From positions 248,001 through 312,000 of the forward strand of contig JBAJFG010000037.1 of NCBI GenBank assembly GCA_037903475.1: a DNA stretch of 64,000 nt, given 5' to 3'. The notes beneath the pieces are model-generated. The model had not been told where the DNA came from. It saw nothing but the letters and a program-made list of their open reading frames with translations, and searched no databases. Positions 9,157-24,100 of this stretch are shown here, in pieces. A program made the position numbers and the translations under genes. The stretch comes from Ancylostoma caninum. Its lineage: Eukaryota > Nematoda > Chromadorea > Rhabditida > Ancylostomatidae. The first letter of the stretch is position 1, and every line of letters starts with the position of its first letter.

Positions 9157-12100
9157 CTGCAAAGCTCTATTTAGTTATTACTCGGAAGCTCTTACAGCCA
9201 GCACTGAAGCTGTGTAAGTGACGTCCATCAACGGATCCACCGAATCCACGCCTACACCAATGCTTATGGCCAGTGCTAGACCACACAAGAAGAAAACCGA
9301 CGGAGGTTTCTCAACTGCCTCATGATGGAGCATTTAGCTGTTATTTGGAATGAACTACAATATATTTACGGAAGTTTCTTCATGACGCTCACCTAAAACC
9401 CTTTTTCTTCACCGAAATGTGACGCCACCTACAGTTATGCTAAGTATGAAACATCCCATCATGTTCGATTCTGCACAAATTCACCTTAATTTTTTCAATT
9501 CTAACATAAATACCAATGATCAGATAACACACATTTCATGAGATTACAGCACTACACTCGGATTTACCGTTCACAATCAGTTGGACCCGGGGTCCAAACT
9601 AGAAAAAAATGATTGCAGTACTATTGCCAGTGCCAGCGGGATTCAGCTTCCAACCCAAAGGTACAAAGCTATTTCGTAAATAGCTCATTTATAGGAGGAT
9701 GAAAGGTGAAAAGAATTTTTTCTTTAACAAACCAGTGACCGCACAAGGGAGGGAGGAAATTCGAACAAGAATTCACTGTGCGCCAATTTTATGCTTATTG
9801 TTCAATCTGATCAATTTTCTTTTCGTTTTTAGAGATTTATTTTCAATTAACTCCTTTTCAAACTAGTTCCATGAGAAAATTTTGCCGTCAAATGCAGTGA
9901 TTCAGCCCGCAAATTTGGAGCAATACAGATGGAAAAACAGTCTCTTACAACGGTTTTAGGTGGGACAGAGAAATCGTCTCGTGTTCTCGGAGACGATTAT
10001 GAAATGTTTATATAAAATCCATTCAAGATTGGTAGTGATAAGTGCAAAAAGGGGCTGTTTAAGAAACTTGCTTGGAAATGAAATCAAGCTTTAGGTTTCG
10101 ACGGGCACAGTTGGCCTATATGCGGGCCTGTTGATGGAACTGCGGCGATTTTGTAGCAATTTTATTCTAGTTTTCAGATCACATCCACTCCTTGGCTACT
10201 TTCTTGTCTCCCAGTAGAAAAATTTTATCATCGACAGATCGATGATCCTTGTAGCATTCATGTTCACCACCCTTACTGTACCTCATGTGGAGTGGGCGGG
10301 ACTGACCCGTCTTATGCTTGAGATGATAGTTTCTAGCCAGAATGATGCTGTAAGCCCTACGAGGCACTCACTTCTCTTCTTGCTCGCTCTCACTTGTACA
10401 GTAATAAATATTCCACTGAACCACCGCCTTAATTGTGCATTCGGACTACACAAAGTCCAAGAGTCTCAGCGCCCACAATATTTTGGTCTTTTGGAGCGAA
10501 CAGCTCCAAAGTCCAATTGCATGTTCTGTCCAGTGGAAAGTAACAGGGACAGTCACCATTCGTCGAGGTGCCCTCGTTATCCGGATCCAGTGGCTAAAGC
10601 GTCACAGGCCACCAAACTAGGGCTCTGTCTTCGCTGCCTCAAGGCAGCACACGAAGACGACTGTGTGGTGAAATGCGGGAACTGTGGCCTCGGCCACAAC
10701 TTCCTGCTTTGCCACAACAGGAGACCTACGGTGCCTGCCAAACGCAGTAAGCACTGATTCTGATGTCGCCGCCTCAAGCCGTTCCCGTCAAGCCGTTCCC
10801 GTCAAGCCGTTCCCGTCAAGCCGTTTCAATCAAGCCGTACCCTCAAGCCGAACCGTCAAGCTGTTTTATCAATATCGCCAACGTCACCAACCAAGGAATG
10901 TAGACAATCGATTATGAATGTGAATATTGTGTTGTTTCATATGTAACCCTCGCGGGCCGGAGTGTCATCGTACCGATGACCCGCGACCCATTATGTCAAT
11001 CAAGAAGGGGCGTGGTCCCCGTATCTTTCGCTTCTCCCGCAGTTTCTGGACAAAGCCACTCCACGGACGGCAGACGCTCCGCTTGCTCATATTCTCGCCA
11101 GATAAACATACTACTGAACCACCTGCTTATTTGTTCATTGTGCGGACTAAACCACAGTCCAAGAGTCTCTCGCATCCACGAACAAATTTCTTGAAATCAA
11201 CTTTGGTAAAAATTGGTCATAACTGGGAGCATGAAGCAGTCGTTATTTTTCGCTCCCACATTTCTTATATCAAATTTGATGTGAGACTTCCCGATACCTC
11301 CGTAAAGAGCACTTCTTGCGCTTTAAGAAATATCCGCGCAATAAAAACCTCTTCAACGATATGGTGGTTTCTGCAGGAAATTTTGTCACAACAATGCTCT
11401 TTCCAAAAATCTGTTTGGTGGCCAACTGCCCCAATGAAAAACTCTATTGAAAAACTGGGTCTTAACTGAAAGATAGTTTGAACCTTTTTCTACTCAGTTG
11501 AGAAAAGAGCGAAATAAAGCATGAGTTCCTGGCGGTGAAAAATAATAAATGAGCAAACGTTGTACAATAACTTATGCCCCTCTCCACCCCACCTGTATTA
11601 TAAAGATTTTGATATAGAAAGTGCCTAGAAAAGATCCGAGCTACACTGTAAGAATCATTCGACAATAAAATTGGGTATTCTTTTATTCGATTTTCAACGC
11701 TGTACCTCTCTATGGCTGCTCCAACTGAGGACGCCGTCACATGGGTCTCGTTGTCTTCAGAAGTGGAGTCATCTGTCGACGACGATGCCACCACGTGCTC
11801 GTACAGCTCCTGGCAAGCAGTCACATTCACCGGCCGGGTGTCAGCAGCACAGGTGGAGGCCGGGATGTCTGCAAGAACGACGCTGGAAGTAGTAGAGAAG
11901 CGACGGGAACCAACGAACCGTTCGAGGTGAACGACACCAATTTCAGATAGGCGAACTCCATTGGGCTGAGCTTCGCCTCTGCAAAGCGGCTAACCAACAG
12001 CAAAAGGTAGTTTATCTGCTGACTAACTTCTTCGAATTTTTCCGACTTCAGCTGCCCTGAAAGAAATAATATGATCTTAATAAGGACTCATTTCACTCAA

Positions 12101-15100
12101 CTGAATCGTACATCTTAAAAAAAATTCATTGTTCGAGGCAGCTTGTTGTTCACTGAAACAGGAGGAACTTAGCAACAAACACTCATTCGAACATTGAATC
12201 CTCGTGATTCTCGTCGCATTTAGAAAACTCATACCACTTTATCTTTAGCTGGTTTCTGCTAGACTACTACTGACTACTAATATTGCGTGACACCCATCAA
12301 AGAATTCCTCCTTCGCAGTGGTACTTTCGTCAAGGACACCCCAGCCCCTGCATTAAAGATTTCCCAGCTCATGTTCGGATTAATCTACTAGGATGAAGGG
12401 AGAAATTAGGAAGAAAATTTTCAAAGTTTCCAAAAAAATACAACACATAGTTCCAGCGGCAACTACACCAGTTCTGAAGCGAAGAGGAACAGCGAACTAC
12501 CTCTACAGCATTGCAGTGAGTCAGAACGGCGGATAAGTAGACGTCAAGATGATCTTTTGAAAAGTTGGATGGAAAAATCCCAAAAAGGCCATTCCTTCCA
12601 GAACTTTCTCCTCTATCTATTGATATGATGTGTTTACTTCGTTGTTTACAATATAAGGAGTGACGTACCTGTACATTTTTACCACCTCAATGTTTCCTTA
12701 AACGAATTCAACGAGACACTAAAAACACTACCGCATTTACATCTACACTTTCCCAATTGCGAATCCTAGAGCATATCCTCCTGGTTCAGATCAAGGCGAA
12801 AAAAGTTATGCGTTTCCAAAATGGTAATTGTGAACCTTCTTCTACAAAAACGATATGTCAGAGAAAGAGTAAAATGATGGATATGGTGAGATTTTGCTAT
12901 CAAGTTCACGATAAAAGAGATGCATTTGCGTCTTCGATGTTATACATTGTATCAACAAAGTGGAGAAATGCAATAATACAAATTCAGGTTAGCTACTTGT
13001 TTTTTTCTTCAAAATGATTACCCTCCAAAAAATTACGTCAACGTGTTACTATTACAAATGGAGAGTATGCAAAGACCAGAAATCAACAATGCAAATCTGA
13101 TAACGATGAGTTCATAGGGGGTATTTGGGCCCATAATCAGCGGCTGACCACTTCTTTTCCCCCCAGGTAGACTCGAGACAAAGCAGGCTTCGCACTCTTA
13201 CTAAGGCAGATTTACTAGGACTTGCTGTTTATAGGAAGTGCATTGGAGCAGTCTCCTGCCATGGTGGTATGAGACCGCTGCCAATTTCTTGTTTTTTTTT
13301 TTTGAAATATTCGTTGTTTCGAAGACCGCTTTACTTTGTGACCAATACGGCACACGATAGCTACGGAAGCGTTTTCCTACATAAATTATTGATGAAAGCA
13401 CCAAAAATAATATGGAGAGCAGGAGGATCTCACCGACTCTGCTACAGGCTGCCAGATGACTGTTCATTGCCTCGAGCATCCGTGTGAGGCCGACTTCTTC
13501 AGCGCACTGCATGAGCCCTAACACGAACAAGTCGCACCATTTCGTCTTCATCACAGACTCCAGAATCAGAGGCCTAAAATACGCTGCATTCTGAAATCAG
13601 CACTCAACCATGAATTGCGCTCGCCAGTGAATGAAAATTGCAATGGTTTTGCACTTTGTTGCAGTCAGAACTTCTTAGAGGATTCGATCACGTGGTCACG
13701 CAGTCATATCGTCACTCCACAACGGCGCGCACACGCACTGCGCCATGCACGCATGCTGGGTGGGCGCTGCCGGACTCACTTGAGGCCTGTTCGGACGTCT
13801 TTCATCCAGTGCACCGACAGGAACAGCAGACGACTAGCTGTCTCGCATATGAACTGAATGTTCAGCTCTGCGGGAGGCGGGTGTGGCACTGGCAGCTCGA
13901 ATCGACACCGCTGAAAGTTGAAAAAAATTAAATATTTCAAAATTTTAGGAAGTTATCTGTTCGTACACGAATTTCCAGCAATAAACTGTAAATGGCTTGG
14001 TCTAGAGCCATTTTTGTCGAAGGTAAAGGGATAAACAACCTCAACGTTGAAGATGGGTCCCTCCTCGCTGATAGATGACGCCGTACCCGAAGAGGATGGT
14101 GATTCCGAAGGAGCCATGCCTATCACAGTCATCACGTCAATGCCGGACTCGTCCTCGCCGATCGACTCCTAGGAAGCGAAGAGATGTGTCCGTTCACACT
14201 CGCACCCCGTCGCCACCCACCCTCTTGCCGAAGTCCACCGTTGGCGAGGCGCTGATCGGCCTCGTCAGGGCGCTCATCGGCGAGCTGGCTCCCTCGTCCT
14301 TCTTCGTCGACGGCGTCGTCTTGTCCCGCTCCGCCAGCTGCTCATGCTCGTTCTTCACGATGGCCAACAGTCCGTTCATCAGTGGATTAGACTCCAGTGT
14401 CTGAAAAGTACGTTTTCACATGAACGCAGAGTAAAATGCAGAAGTTTTACAAAGTATAGACATGGGTATCGGGGATCAGTGAACGAAACTCTGGTTTTGA
14501 GGGCTTCAAATCGAAAAAACTAACTCAAGAAATAGAGATATATTTGGCAAAATAAAGCGATCCAAAACTATCCCCAGGAATGATTAGTGTTAAAAATATG
14601 GAAGCTCGAATGATTTCGATGGCTTTATAGATGTTAAAAGCAGTGTACCACCTCGTTTTGTGCTTGCGGGCTTAGTGGATTCTGAATCTACTCGAAGCGC
14701 TGAATCCAGCGGTATACATAAAATATTACAAAACGGTCTTTGAACTCGTCTTTCGAACTTTTTTCGGGACGGGATTTGAAACAGTTTGTTGGGCCGAGTG
14801 GATGCGTGAAGCCGTAGATCTTATCGATCGAACGCGTCAAGACGTGTTGGCCAACGCTGCAGCCGTGGCGGGCAGCCAGCGCACTCACGGACTGCTTCGC
14901 ACAAGTGGTGGGTGAACTGCGCTTTCGGACTCCAAAAAAGGGGTTTTCGTCACTTTCATGCGTTCTCGCGAACATCATTGGAACCAGTGTGACTAGGAGG
15001 TCTAGAGTCAGTTGATGTCTACAACTCAAGAAACGAGATAACACGCTCTCCTTAAGCAAATTTTCTTCTCCTACAATTTCCATTTGTACAACAGTACATA

Positions 15101-18100
15101 ACTGTCCTGATTTCTGAAAAAAGTCTCCATTTTTCCTGAGCGATTGAAAGATTCTCTTTCAAGTTGATTAAGTATACTTCTGTCCCTGAGCCTCATTCGT
15201 ATTCAGTTCTTATTTGGGTTTGTTTCAGGCTGTTAGCAGATGCGTTTATTTCCGGCAAGCTTTCGGCGATTAACGCCTTCGTCAGACCTTAACACCAAGA
15301 AATATTACAACGTCATCAATTGCTTTATAATATTCAGATAAGCAAATCTACCGTGAGGCAAGACGACAATAGTGACTCTGACAACCGACACAGAGATGCT
15401 AATCTATATAACATGATCTTATTGACAAGAGACGGTACTTATGACAAAGAAGGACCTCACCCCCTGGTTGTTGGTGACAGAATGAGGGGAGAAGAGTTGG
15501 GTCAGAGAGCGGAAAAAATGTCAAGGGTTTGGATTACGTAATCAGACGCAGTATTTCCCTTAAATCATCTTTTTAATCCAGGTGCAACCACTCATGACAG
15601 TACCTCTTCGTGGAACACTCCAGATGCAAATGCGAAACTCTCACTTACAGCCACTGCCAGTCGAAAGAAGTTTCGGGTGCAGAGGTGGAAATCAAACCCA
15701 AGGTCCATGTTTTTTTTTTCGCCCTACCTCTTAAAACATGTCTCCTTGTCAACCTTCAGCACAATTTTTTGAATTTTTTTTTGACGTTGAAACACCACTG
15801 AATTTTCAGACATAGCACGGAGATTCGAAGAATTCTCAATCTTTTATAAATATGTTTTTTTTTAGATTTCCAAGCATTTTGGTCTCAGAAACCATCAATA
15901 ATGAAGCTTTGAAATCATGTAGAACGACCCCTTTTGGAGATTTTCTTGGAAACTGCGCCGATTGTAAAAGACATACGCTTCGTGTACTCTAGAAAACTAC
16001 AATCCTTTTTGAGTTTCTCCACCAGTTCTGAGACAAAATTTCACCGGATTTCTGCGGGAAAATTCTACGACTCCAAGGATAAGGGGTAAATCACCAGCAC
16101 CAATTGCAGACCTACAGCAAAAGTTCTCCCATGGCTGCCAGTAGAAATCCCAACTCATCGATGGTGCGAAGGAACACTCCTGATCGAACGAGGAATAGAA
16201 TAATATACGTCGAATGCTTACAGTCCTTTTTTGTATGGAAGTACCACAGCCTCCTATTTTTTCTGTACAATCACATATGAATGGTTCAAAATCGCGGTCC
16301 AAGGGATTCATCGTTTGTTGGTGGTTGCGTTTTTGTTCTATTTTCATAATTTTTCCAAGTTTGGTTTCTCTTTCTTTTTGCTCATATTTATTTATAACCT
16401 TTTGCAATCTCAGTTCATGAGCCAATAGGATCGATTCAGATTAGCTGTCTCATTGTTCCAAGTTTTCTTCTCATCTAGCTTCCTTTCATTGATGAGCAAA
16501 AAAAAGGGGGTGTGACTAATTCCTGTTCGATTCCACACATGGATTAGAGAGCGAAATGCATACAAGCCACAGTTTTTCCTTTACATTTAGCCCCTATGCT
16601 TCTTTGTTTCATAAACTTTGGGGATCTATTCCGTGGACACCGCCCCTCCCACTATTGCGGCCATACTTGCTCGATGGGAGACAAATTGTCGCTTACCGAT
16701 GTGTTACCGGAGGCGGTATGATTCTGCACCATGGTGGGCGGACTGTCGGCGCACACCTGTTGAACTGGACGTCGCTCGGCTTGTACGGCTGAAAAGTACA
16801 GATATGATCGCGGATCGATAGAGTATTGATCGGCGGGGATTGCAGGTATCGATCGGCGCGGACGCGGTGTTGACCTGCTCAGATTGCTGGCGCGCGTATG
16901 CGTGCACCCGGCTGGCCGTGTGTGTGCGTTGCATGGCAGGGTGGGGCGATAATTGTTATTCGTGACATGCAGACTGCTAATTAGAATAGCTATAGATGGC
17001 CGTCGTGGAAATCGATCTGCCCTGTTTTGCTCTACCGAAACCGAGCCCGGGGGTTACCATAGTCACCGGCCCGGGGCGATGATACGGTCTGCCCCCGCCG
17101 CCTCAGGAACGCGGGGCAGGATTACGAGGCGGCTGAAGCGTTGTTTACGGATAGTCAAGGCGATGAGTCAAAAGTTACAAGGAAATGAAAACTTGTGAGA
17201 AAAACTGCAGAAAACTAGGACGAGGGAAGATGCTTCCTGGATGCTCACATCCGGAAGGAGGTTAGTGGAAAAGAATCTCTAAAAGAATCTAAAAGAGCAC
17301 ATTTTCAACAGGGACGACGTATTTCTCCTTTGAAAAGGTAGTAGGGGCTACTTTCTGTACCACAGGCTACCCTATCTTCTGTAGTCAAACATTATCCGAG
17401 CCTCAATAACGGGAAATGTCATAGAAATAGCACTAAAAATTGTACCTTTATTATCGAGTAAAAATGGGATAGTCGAAGTCGGTAAACATGAAAAGTGAAC
17501 CATTTTTGCTTGAGAACTTCAGTCTACTACAAGGAATGCTTCGGTTTCAATAAATGTGAGAATAAGGAGCTTCAAAGAGCTAAGGACTGCCAGAGATGGG
17601 CCTTAGTCACCTTCAACCCCTCCCACGCTGCAGGTCTGCTACACCACCATTTCGCCGCTTGCGCGCGCGTTTCTCTTGCGAAGAAACGAAAACGAAGGGA
17701 GATACAGTACTTACACTCACTGCGCATGCCCATCGATAGGCACTTCTTTAGCCGGCAGTACTGACATCGGTTGCGGTGGAACTTGGTGACCGGGCAGTCC
17801 TTGGCGCCTCGACACATGTAGCCGATCTGAAAATTGATGCCGTGGCGGTCTGCTGAACCTCGTCGGGAAGCGGTCACGGCTGCTCTCCACTAGGAAATGG
17901 ATACTCATTAGAGCGCGTTCCCCCCATAAGGGGGAAATGTGTGCAAGTGCGGTGAACAAGCTCATTTCGCGACACTGCGGGGTATTATGCCCTCAGGCGA
18001 CCTTTGCGTTGTCAGAGTAACAACCTCGACGACGACGATGTCGTCGGGGCGAATTAGTGCCCTGAACGCGGCGGCAAGAACGTTAAAGCATCTGGAATGC

Positions 18101-21100
18101 ACTATGAACACGAGAAATGAAGCCGTAACTGACCTGTTTCCTAATGGATCGCTTGAAGAAGCCCTTGCAGCCCTCGCAGGACACGGCGCCATAGTGTCTT
18201 CCGCTGGCCTTGTCGCCACAGACGACGCACAGCTCGCCGCCGGCGCTGCCCGCTTCCACCGCTCGGGACGAGATCGAGTCCGCTCGCTGCGGACTGCCAA
18301 CCCGCACTCCGGACATCACGCCCGCATTAGCCAGCTGAAAAAACCGCGGTCGACTTGTGACACGGAGCTGACAGCTGAGCTGCAGAGCTTCAAAGCGCAA
18401 GGAAGAGTAGAATGATCGCTCTCAGACAAGAATCGCAAGCTTCAACGGCATTTTTGGAGGAGAATACACATTTGAAAAGAATTATTTCTTACTTGAAGTA
18501 GAAAAAATACAAAAATTTGTGCAGGACTTTCAAAATTATGTACATGTGTCATTTAAAAAGTGCCATTAGCCAACCAAGGATCGCTACTCTCATGGTCAGC
18601 CTACTGAATTTATAAATAATCCTCGGAAAAAATATGAGTGGGCACTGCCCCTCAAAGAAGGAAAACTTTACATTTCATCATACTTTGGTCCCAAAATATA
18701 CAAGGGTTTCGATATTTTGTACGAATTTTTGCAATGCAACAGGGTGTCGGTCCTGGAGAATTTTTTTTTCTCAAGAATATTTGGGCTAAGATGGCAGTAC
18801 CAATAACAAAGATGAATTAATGAGAATCTCACAGAAATTGTTTCTTTACTAGAATAAATCAGCAAAGTGAGTAATATTTAGGAAATGACGTCAGTGAGAT
18901 GCATTTCATCGATTCAGCACAGCAAAAAATGTATGTATCGGGATGCAACTGGAACTGGCATGAGAAAAAATGAATTTGTGCGGATGCCGGGTGTCCATCC
19001 TCGAGGTAACACCAGAATAGCAACACCCCCCCCCCCTCCCCATACACAAAGTTATCAGCTGCCAACCATGTTCGTCACTCATTAAGGAACATCACCTGAC
19101 CCGTTATGGAACTCTCTGGGCCATCGAATTTCGGGCAGATAGCAGTTTTCTGCCGGCTAAAGTCCCCAAACCGAGATCAGAAAAGGACTTAGGCGTCTGG
19201 GCCGCCGTGGAAATGCGAGAAGGGTGAAAGCGTAGACGTGAGCGCGAGTGAGGAGGTGAGAGAGGGAAAATGTGAGGGCAGCCCGAGGGGGTCAAAGGCC
19301 AAGCAATCGATGTGTGGCTTGAAGGTGCGAAGCGCTCCCGTAAGGCCCGCGTTCGTCGCGCACGGGCCGACGGACGGGTGCTGCCGAAGCAAAAGGTCCC
19401 CGGCCGGCGAGGAACGGCGCCGTCGCCGAGTGCGTTGACCCCGGCGACATGTGAACGCGAGTTGCAGCGAGAAGGAGACGCCAAACGAAGGTCAGCTAAG
19501 GGCACTGATAAAAGAACCACTGATAGAAGGCCGGCATCACGCGCGCCAGCCTATGCACCGTCGTCGGCCGGCTCAGAATTTCACGACGACGAGATGCGTA
19601 GTCGAGCTCGCACGTCAATAAGCACATTAACGCACGGGGCGGGGTGCTGGCTCCTGGGCACACAGGTCACGGCGGGGCATCACGGCGACGACACGCGCAA
19701 CTTGGCGAAAATCCAGCCGGCTGGCAGCGGTTATTATTACCGGCGTTCGAATCATTAGTGGGCGGGGTTGAGGGCGAGCGCGCCACTCTCCCGCAAAACA
19801 ACGTGTGACCTCACCGCCATGAGGGGACACGGCGGCGAGAGATGCGAACGCACTCGGCTGCAGCCTCCGACCGGGTCAGTCGGCGCCCGAGGGCCCAGCC
19901 GCGCTCCGCCCCAGCGGTCTGGGTGGACCCTGACGTGCTCGAGTGGGCCAACTGTCCTTTCACAGCAGTGCTCGCAGGTGGCCTACTGATAATGTAGCGG
20001 GCCCCCAATTGGCAAAACAATGTTGAAACAAGGCTGGGGATGAACTCCGGTCTCTCCAACACGACCAAATTTAGCTCCAAGGATTAGTTTTGTTGCGAAT
20101 ATTAGGTTGAAAAAAGAAATTACACTAACAATCTAAACAAGTCTCACCAAAGCCACAGCAAATTACCTAGGTGTTGATGGGTTCTGGGAGAGAGATAATT
20201 TTTTACAAGAATTTTATTTTAGATAGTAAATTAGAATTCTTGCGCACGCGTAGAGCAGTGGTAAGAGGCCCGCTGTTCGTTCGCACGATCGATGCTTCGA
20301 TCCCGCCCGAGGCCAACCAAGCCATCCAGCCCTCCGTGGTCGGTAAATTGGTACCAGAGGAGTCTGGGAGAACGAAGCACTGGCTTGGTATATCGGATGC
20401 CCCCCAGTCACTGTACAGAGCACATCGCATTCAGCGCCTTTACGATGCTCAGATGAAGTCGAATGCGTGGCGCATCCCACATATGGGATTGATCAACGCC
20501 GACCACTTTATACTTTATCCTTCAAACTAGAAATTTTGTTTCAGCAGGAGAAATCTCCGTGGTCAAATCTATTTTTTTTATTTATTTATTCATCCATATA
20601 CCATATAAAGTGCGCCAGCACAATAAGCGCCATGAAAAGGCCAGAGTTCAACCCATTTACGAATTTCACTTGGTTACCCCCGCTTCACTCATTATCATAT
20701 GATTTGTTTAATTCTTTAAACAAATCAATGATTTTATCGTAGTGCTCAGAAACGTAGTGGGTCATGAATGGTCACTCAAGCTTTGATGGCGCTGTTCTTG
20801 GAAGGCGAGACCACGGCGCAATAGGCCACCCATGGTCCATAGGCTAATCATGCAGGAATATGGTTATTGGACATTCTGGAATAGTCTGATCTCTCCTTGC
20901 GTCCAGAAATCAAACTGAAACATCACCACAAGAGTCCGCGTGCACTATTGAAATTACCTAGGGCAAACGTATTAACACCACATTAACTTACCCATTTTTA
21001 ACACGAGCGCCAGCAGGTTTACCCTGGGTAATCTCAATGACGCATCCACGTGCAGGGCTAGATGGTAATCACGACAAAGGCAGAGCATTAAGCATCAGTG

Positions 21101-24100
21101 GTAGTAAGGCAAAATAAAATTGAAAATCACTTTTTGTTCTTTTTTTTTGAAATCGTCTTTGAAAATTTTTGAGAAATACTTGGCGAAATAATTTGTGTGG
21201 CACATCAAGGGGTTTGGTTCTAGGCAGACGGCATGTTCTAAAGGGAAGCGCAAGGCCATTTTGCTTGACCTTCTCCACAGGAGACTTGGAAATGTCGGCT
21301 GGTCTGACTCTGAGTCTCTCGAAAACACACCCCTCTCGCCACTGACTACATCACAGGTGGCAAGGCAAGGTCGCCCCAGCATTTTTTGTCGGTTACACGT
21401 CTTGATTAAATAACAGTTCAGCCCCATTCCACTGTTCTGTGTTTAAACCTCAAGGGTTTGCACTTCCCTGTGCTACTCTGACCTATGAAATCGTTCTCCA
21501 CGCATGAGTGCAGGGATCCAACCAGCTACGGAGAGCAGAAGGCGGCGTGACTTCGATGGCTCCACTTGGCAGGCGGCCAGCCAGAACTGGTTTCAAGCGC
21601 ACACGCGACCTTCCCGTCCGCCACCTGCTCACCTTACGACCAGCCGACTGGCGACAAACGGCACGTTCTGCAAGACCCTCGAATCAAGAGGCCTCCCCTG
21701 GTGCTAAACCCCGCGCTCGAAAGGGCCCGCGGACCCTGAAGCGGGCCCGCAACTCTTGAGAACACTAGCCGTCTCGAAGCTTGTCAGCGCGTGGATGTAA
21801 GCGGGATGCGCGGTCAGGTCTAAGCGCGGCCCGGCTGCGGGGCGCTTACGAGAACCGGTCCAGCGGGGCTAACGTCGGCCAGCTCGCGGATCTCCCGCGC
21901 TCATGACCTTAGCCAGCTTCTTCCTTGATGACACATCGGCGCCCGTCTGTCAGTCAGCTAGCCGCGGCCGCTTATCGCGTTCCCCTGCAGTCGCCAGGAG
22001 AACATCGCGCTCGTGTCAACGGTTCCAACGCGACGTCCAAGCGAGGAGAGAGCAAAATCTGAAGATCATCGTTCACTTCAGGATTTGAGAGTGAAGGATG
22101 CATTCGTGAAATGGAGGTTTTGGGTCAAAGTGGTTTAAAGGAGTTAACGCTCCTTTCCTTAACAAGGAGAAGAGAAAATATGATATCCTACTTGTTTTCA
22201 TATTTTCAGTCGATATTCTTTTTTTTTTAAATAATTTTCATCCAGCATAATTCAATAACTTTCAACAGTCTGAAGCTCCTTGAAAAGAAGGGAAAACAAC
22301 ACTTGGCAACAGAATATTGAGAAGCTTTACCTCACCCAGCTATATTTTTACTTTTTTATTTATTTCTCAACTATGTCTATCCATCTCTTAACTACAACAT
22401 TGTCTACAATTTACCTCTTACTCATAAGCTTTTTTTCAACTGAACTAAATTAGATGTTTAGTTCTCAAGTGAAGGGTTACATCTTTAGAGCGCGTATTGG
22501 AGTTTCAGCTCTTCCCTCGTCGCTCTTCATGGTATACAATAAAAAGGCATAAGTAATCAACATAATTCATAAAAAATGAATGAATGAATGAATGAATGAA
22601 TGAATGAATGAATGAATGAATGAATGAATGAATGAATGAATGAATGAATGAATGAATGAATGAATAGAGGAGCAAGTAAGTAGGTGAACAAGCAAATGAA
22701 CAATTGAGTAGACAAGCATGTAAAAAATCGCTAATAAAAACCTGAGCTTGAAATTGCTGTAACGAAAAGTAGACTTCCAGGGCAACTAGGATTCATGAAC
22801 GAAACCAGGCTAGCAAACCAGCTTTCGCCCCTGAGCGTTACGTAGTCTATACGATAACCGCCAACCGTCAAAGGTTTGGTTTGTTATCGTTTCAGGAATC
22901 CCTGTCCAAAAAGTTGAACCGAAATTGTAAATAATCGTGTAAAAAATAAAATCACGCAGCTTTTTATTTATTATTTATCCCTTAAAAACCAGGCATCCTC
23001 CCTCCACCCAGAAATAGAACAAAAGCTCGTTTGAAATTTGAGAACTTCTCCTTTTCAATAAATAATGGGAGCTACATACTCTTTTCAAAGAAAACCTCGC
23101 AGTTGGAAGTGAGGGTAAAATTGAGTGTCAATCTCAATTTAAACTTTTGAGAAGCAGACTGTATCAAGAGGAAATGCTACCTCTCTTCGACATCTCACAC
23201 CCTGCCATGTAATTCCTATGTACACAAGTTCATATACAAATACAAAACGGAAGAGGTGCAAGGAATAATGAGGAATCGCATGACAGATACGTAGCTGAGA
23301 TTCAGAAGGGTTGCATATTCAGGCAGGTTGTGTGCAACCGTCCATTCCTTTCTCGACATTTTCTTATTGATTTATTTATTTATTCAATACGCTGTAACAA
23401 GACAGTTCGTTTAAAATTAAACCGGAGTAAAATCCAAAGGAAACTTGACCACCGAAACAAAAACTGCGAACCTAGCCTGACTGCAAATTTTGCAGCCTTC
23501 TGTTCGGAAGAGGTCATGGATTCGATGAACTTAATAATCTTATGACAGAAAATCACATTTTTGGACACGGATGCATCATTGAGACTACCCGTGGTAGACG
23601 TGTTAACGTACCTAAATTTACCCTTTACCTGTTACTCATGTCAACATGTTTACCCACATGTTACCGAAACCCAGCTGCTGCCCATGAACATAACTAAGTG
23701 ATCTTATGGTGGAAACTCGCATCTTTGAGCACGGACGCTTCATTGAGATTAGCCGCGGTGAACTTGTCAATTTATTTCTCTACCTGTTACCGATCAAGGT
23801 GTTTACCCACACGTGGCGTTACCTATACCCAGCTGCTATTCATGGGCAATTATATCTACGCGATGAGATTACCCACCCTTCCAATGATGCATCCGGGCCT
23901 TGAAAATCTTCACATTTAGTAGTGCAAATCCACCCTATCACAATCATGTCTAGAAACTGAGCATGGATCAGAAATGCTAATGACCTAGGTGCTGTATATT
24001 TTCGCAAGCAAACGAGAGCCGCAAAATTTCCAGCCTGGCTGAATTACTTGTGCGATAGCTGAGACCCTTTCTTTATCGACAATTGATTTCATTTTCCTTT

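Noticed and set aside
22567..22785. Minus-strand frame with repeated Ser-Phe-Ile-His
   Set aside because: It is a direct translation of the tetranucleotide microsatellite.
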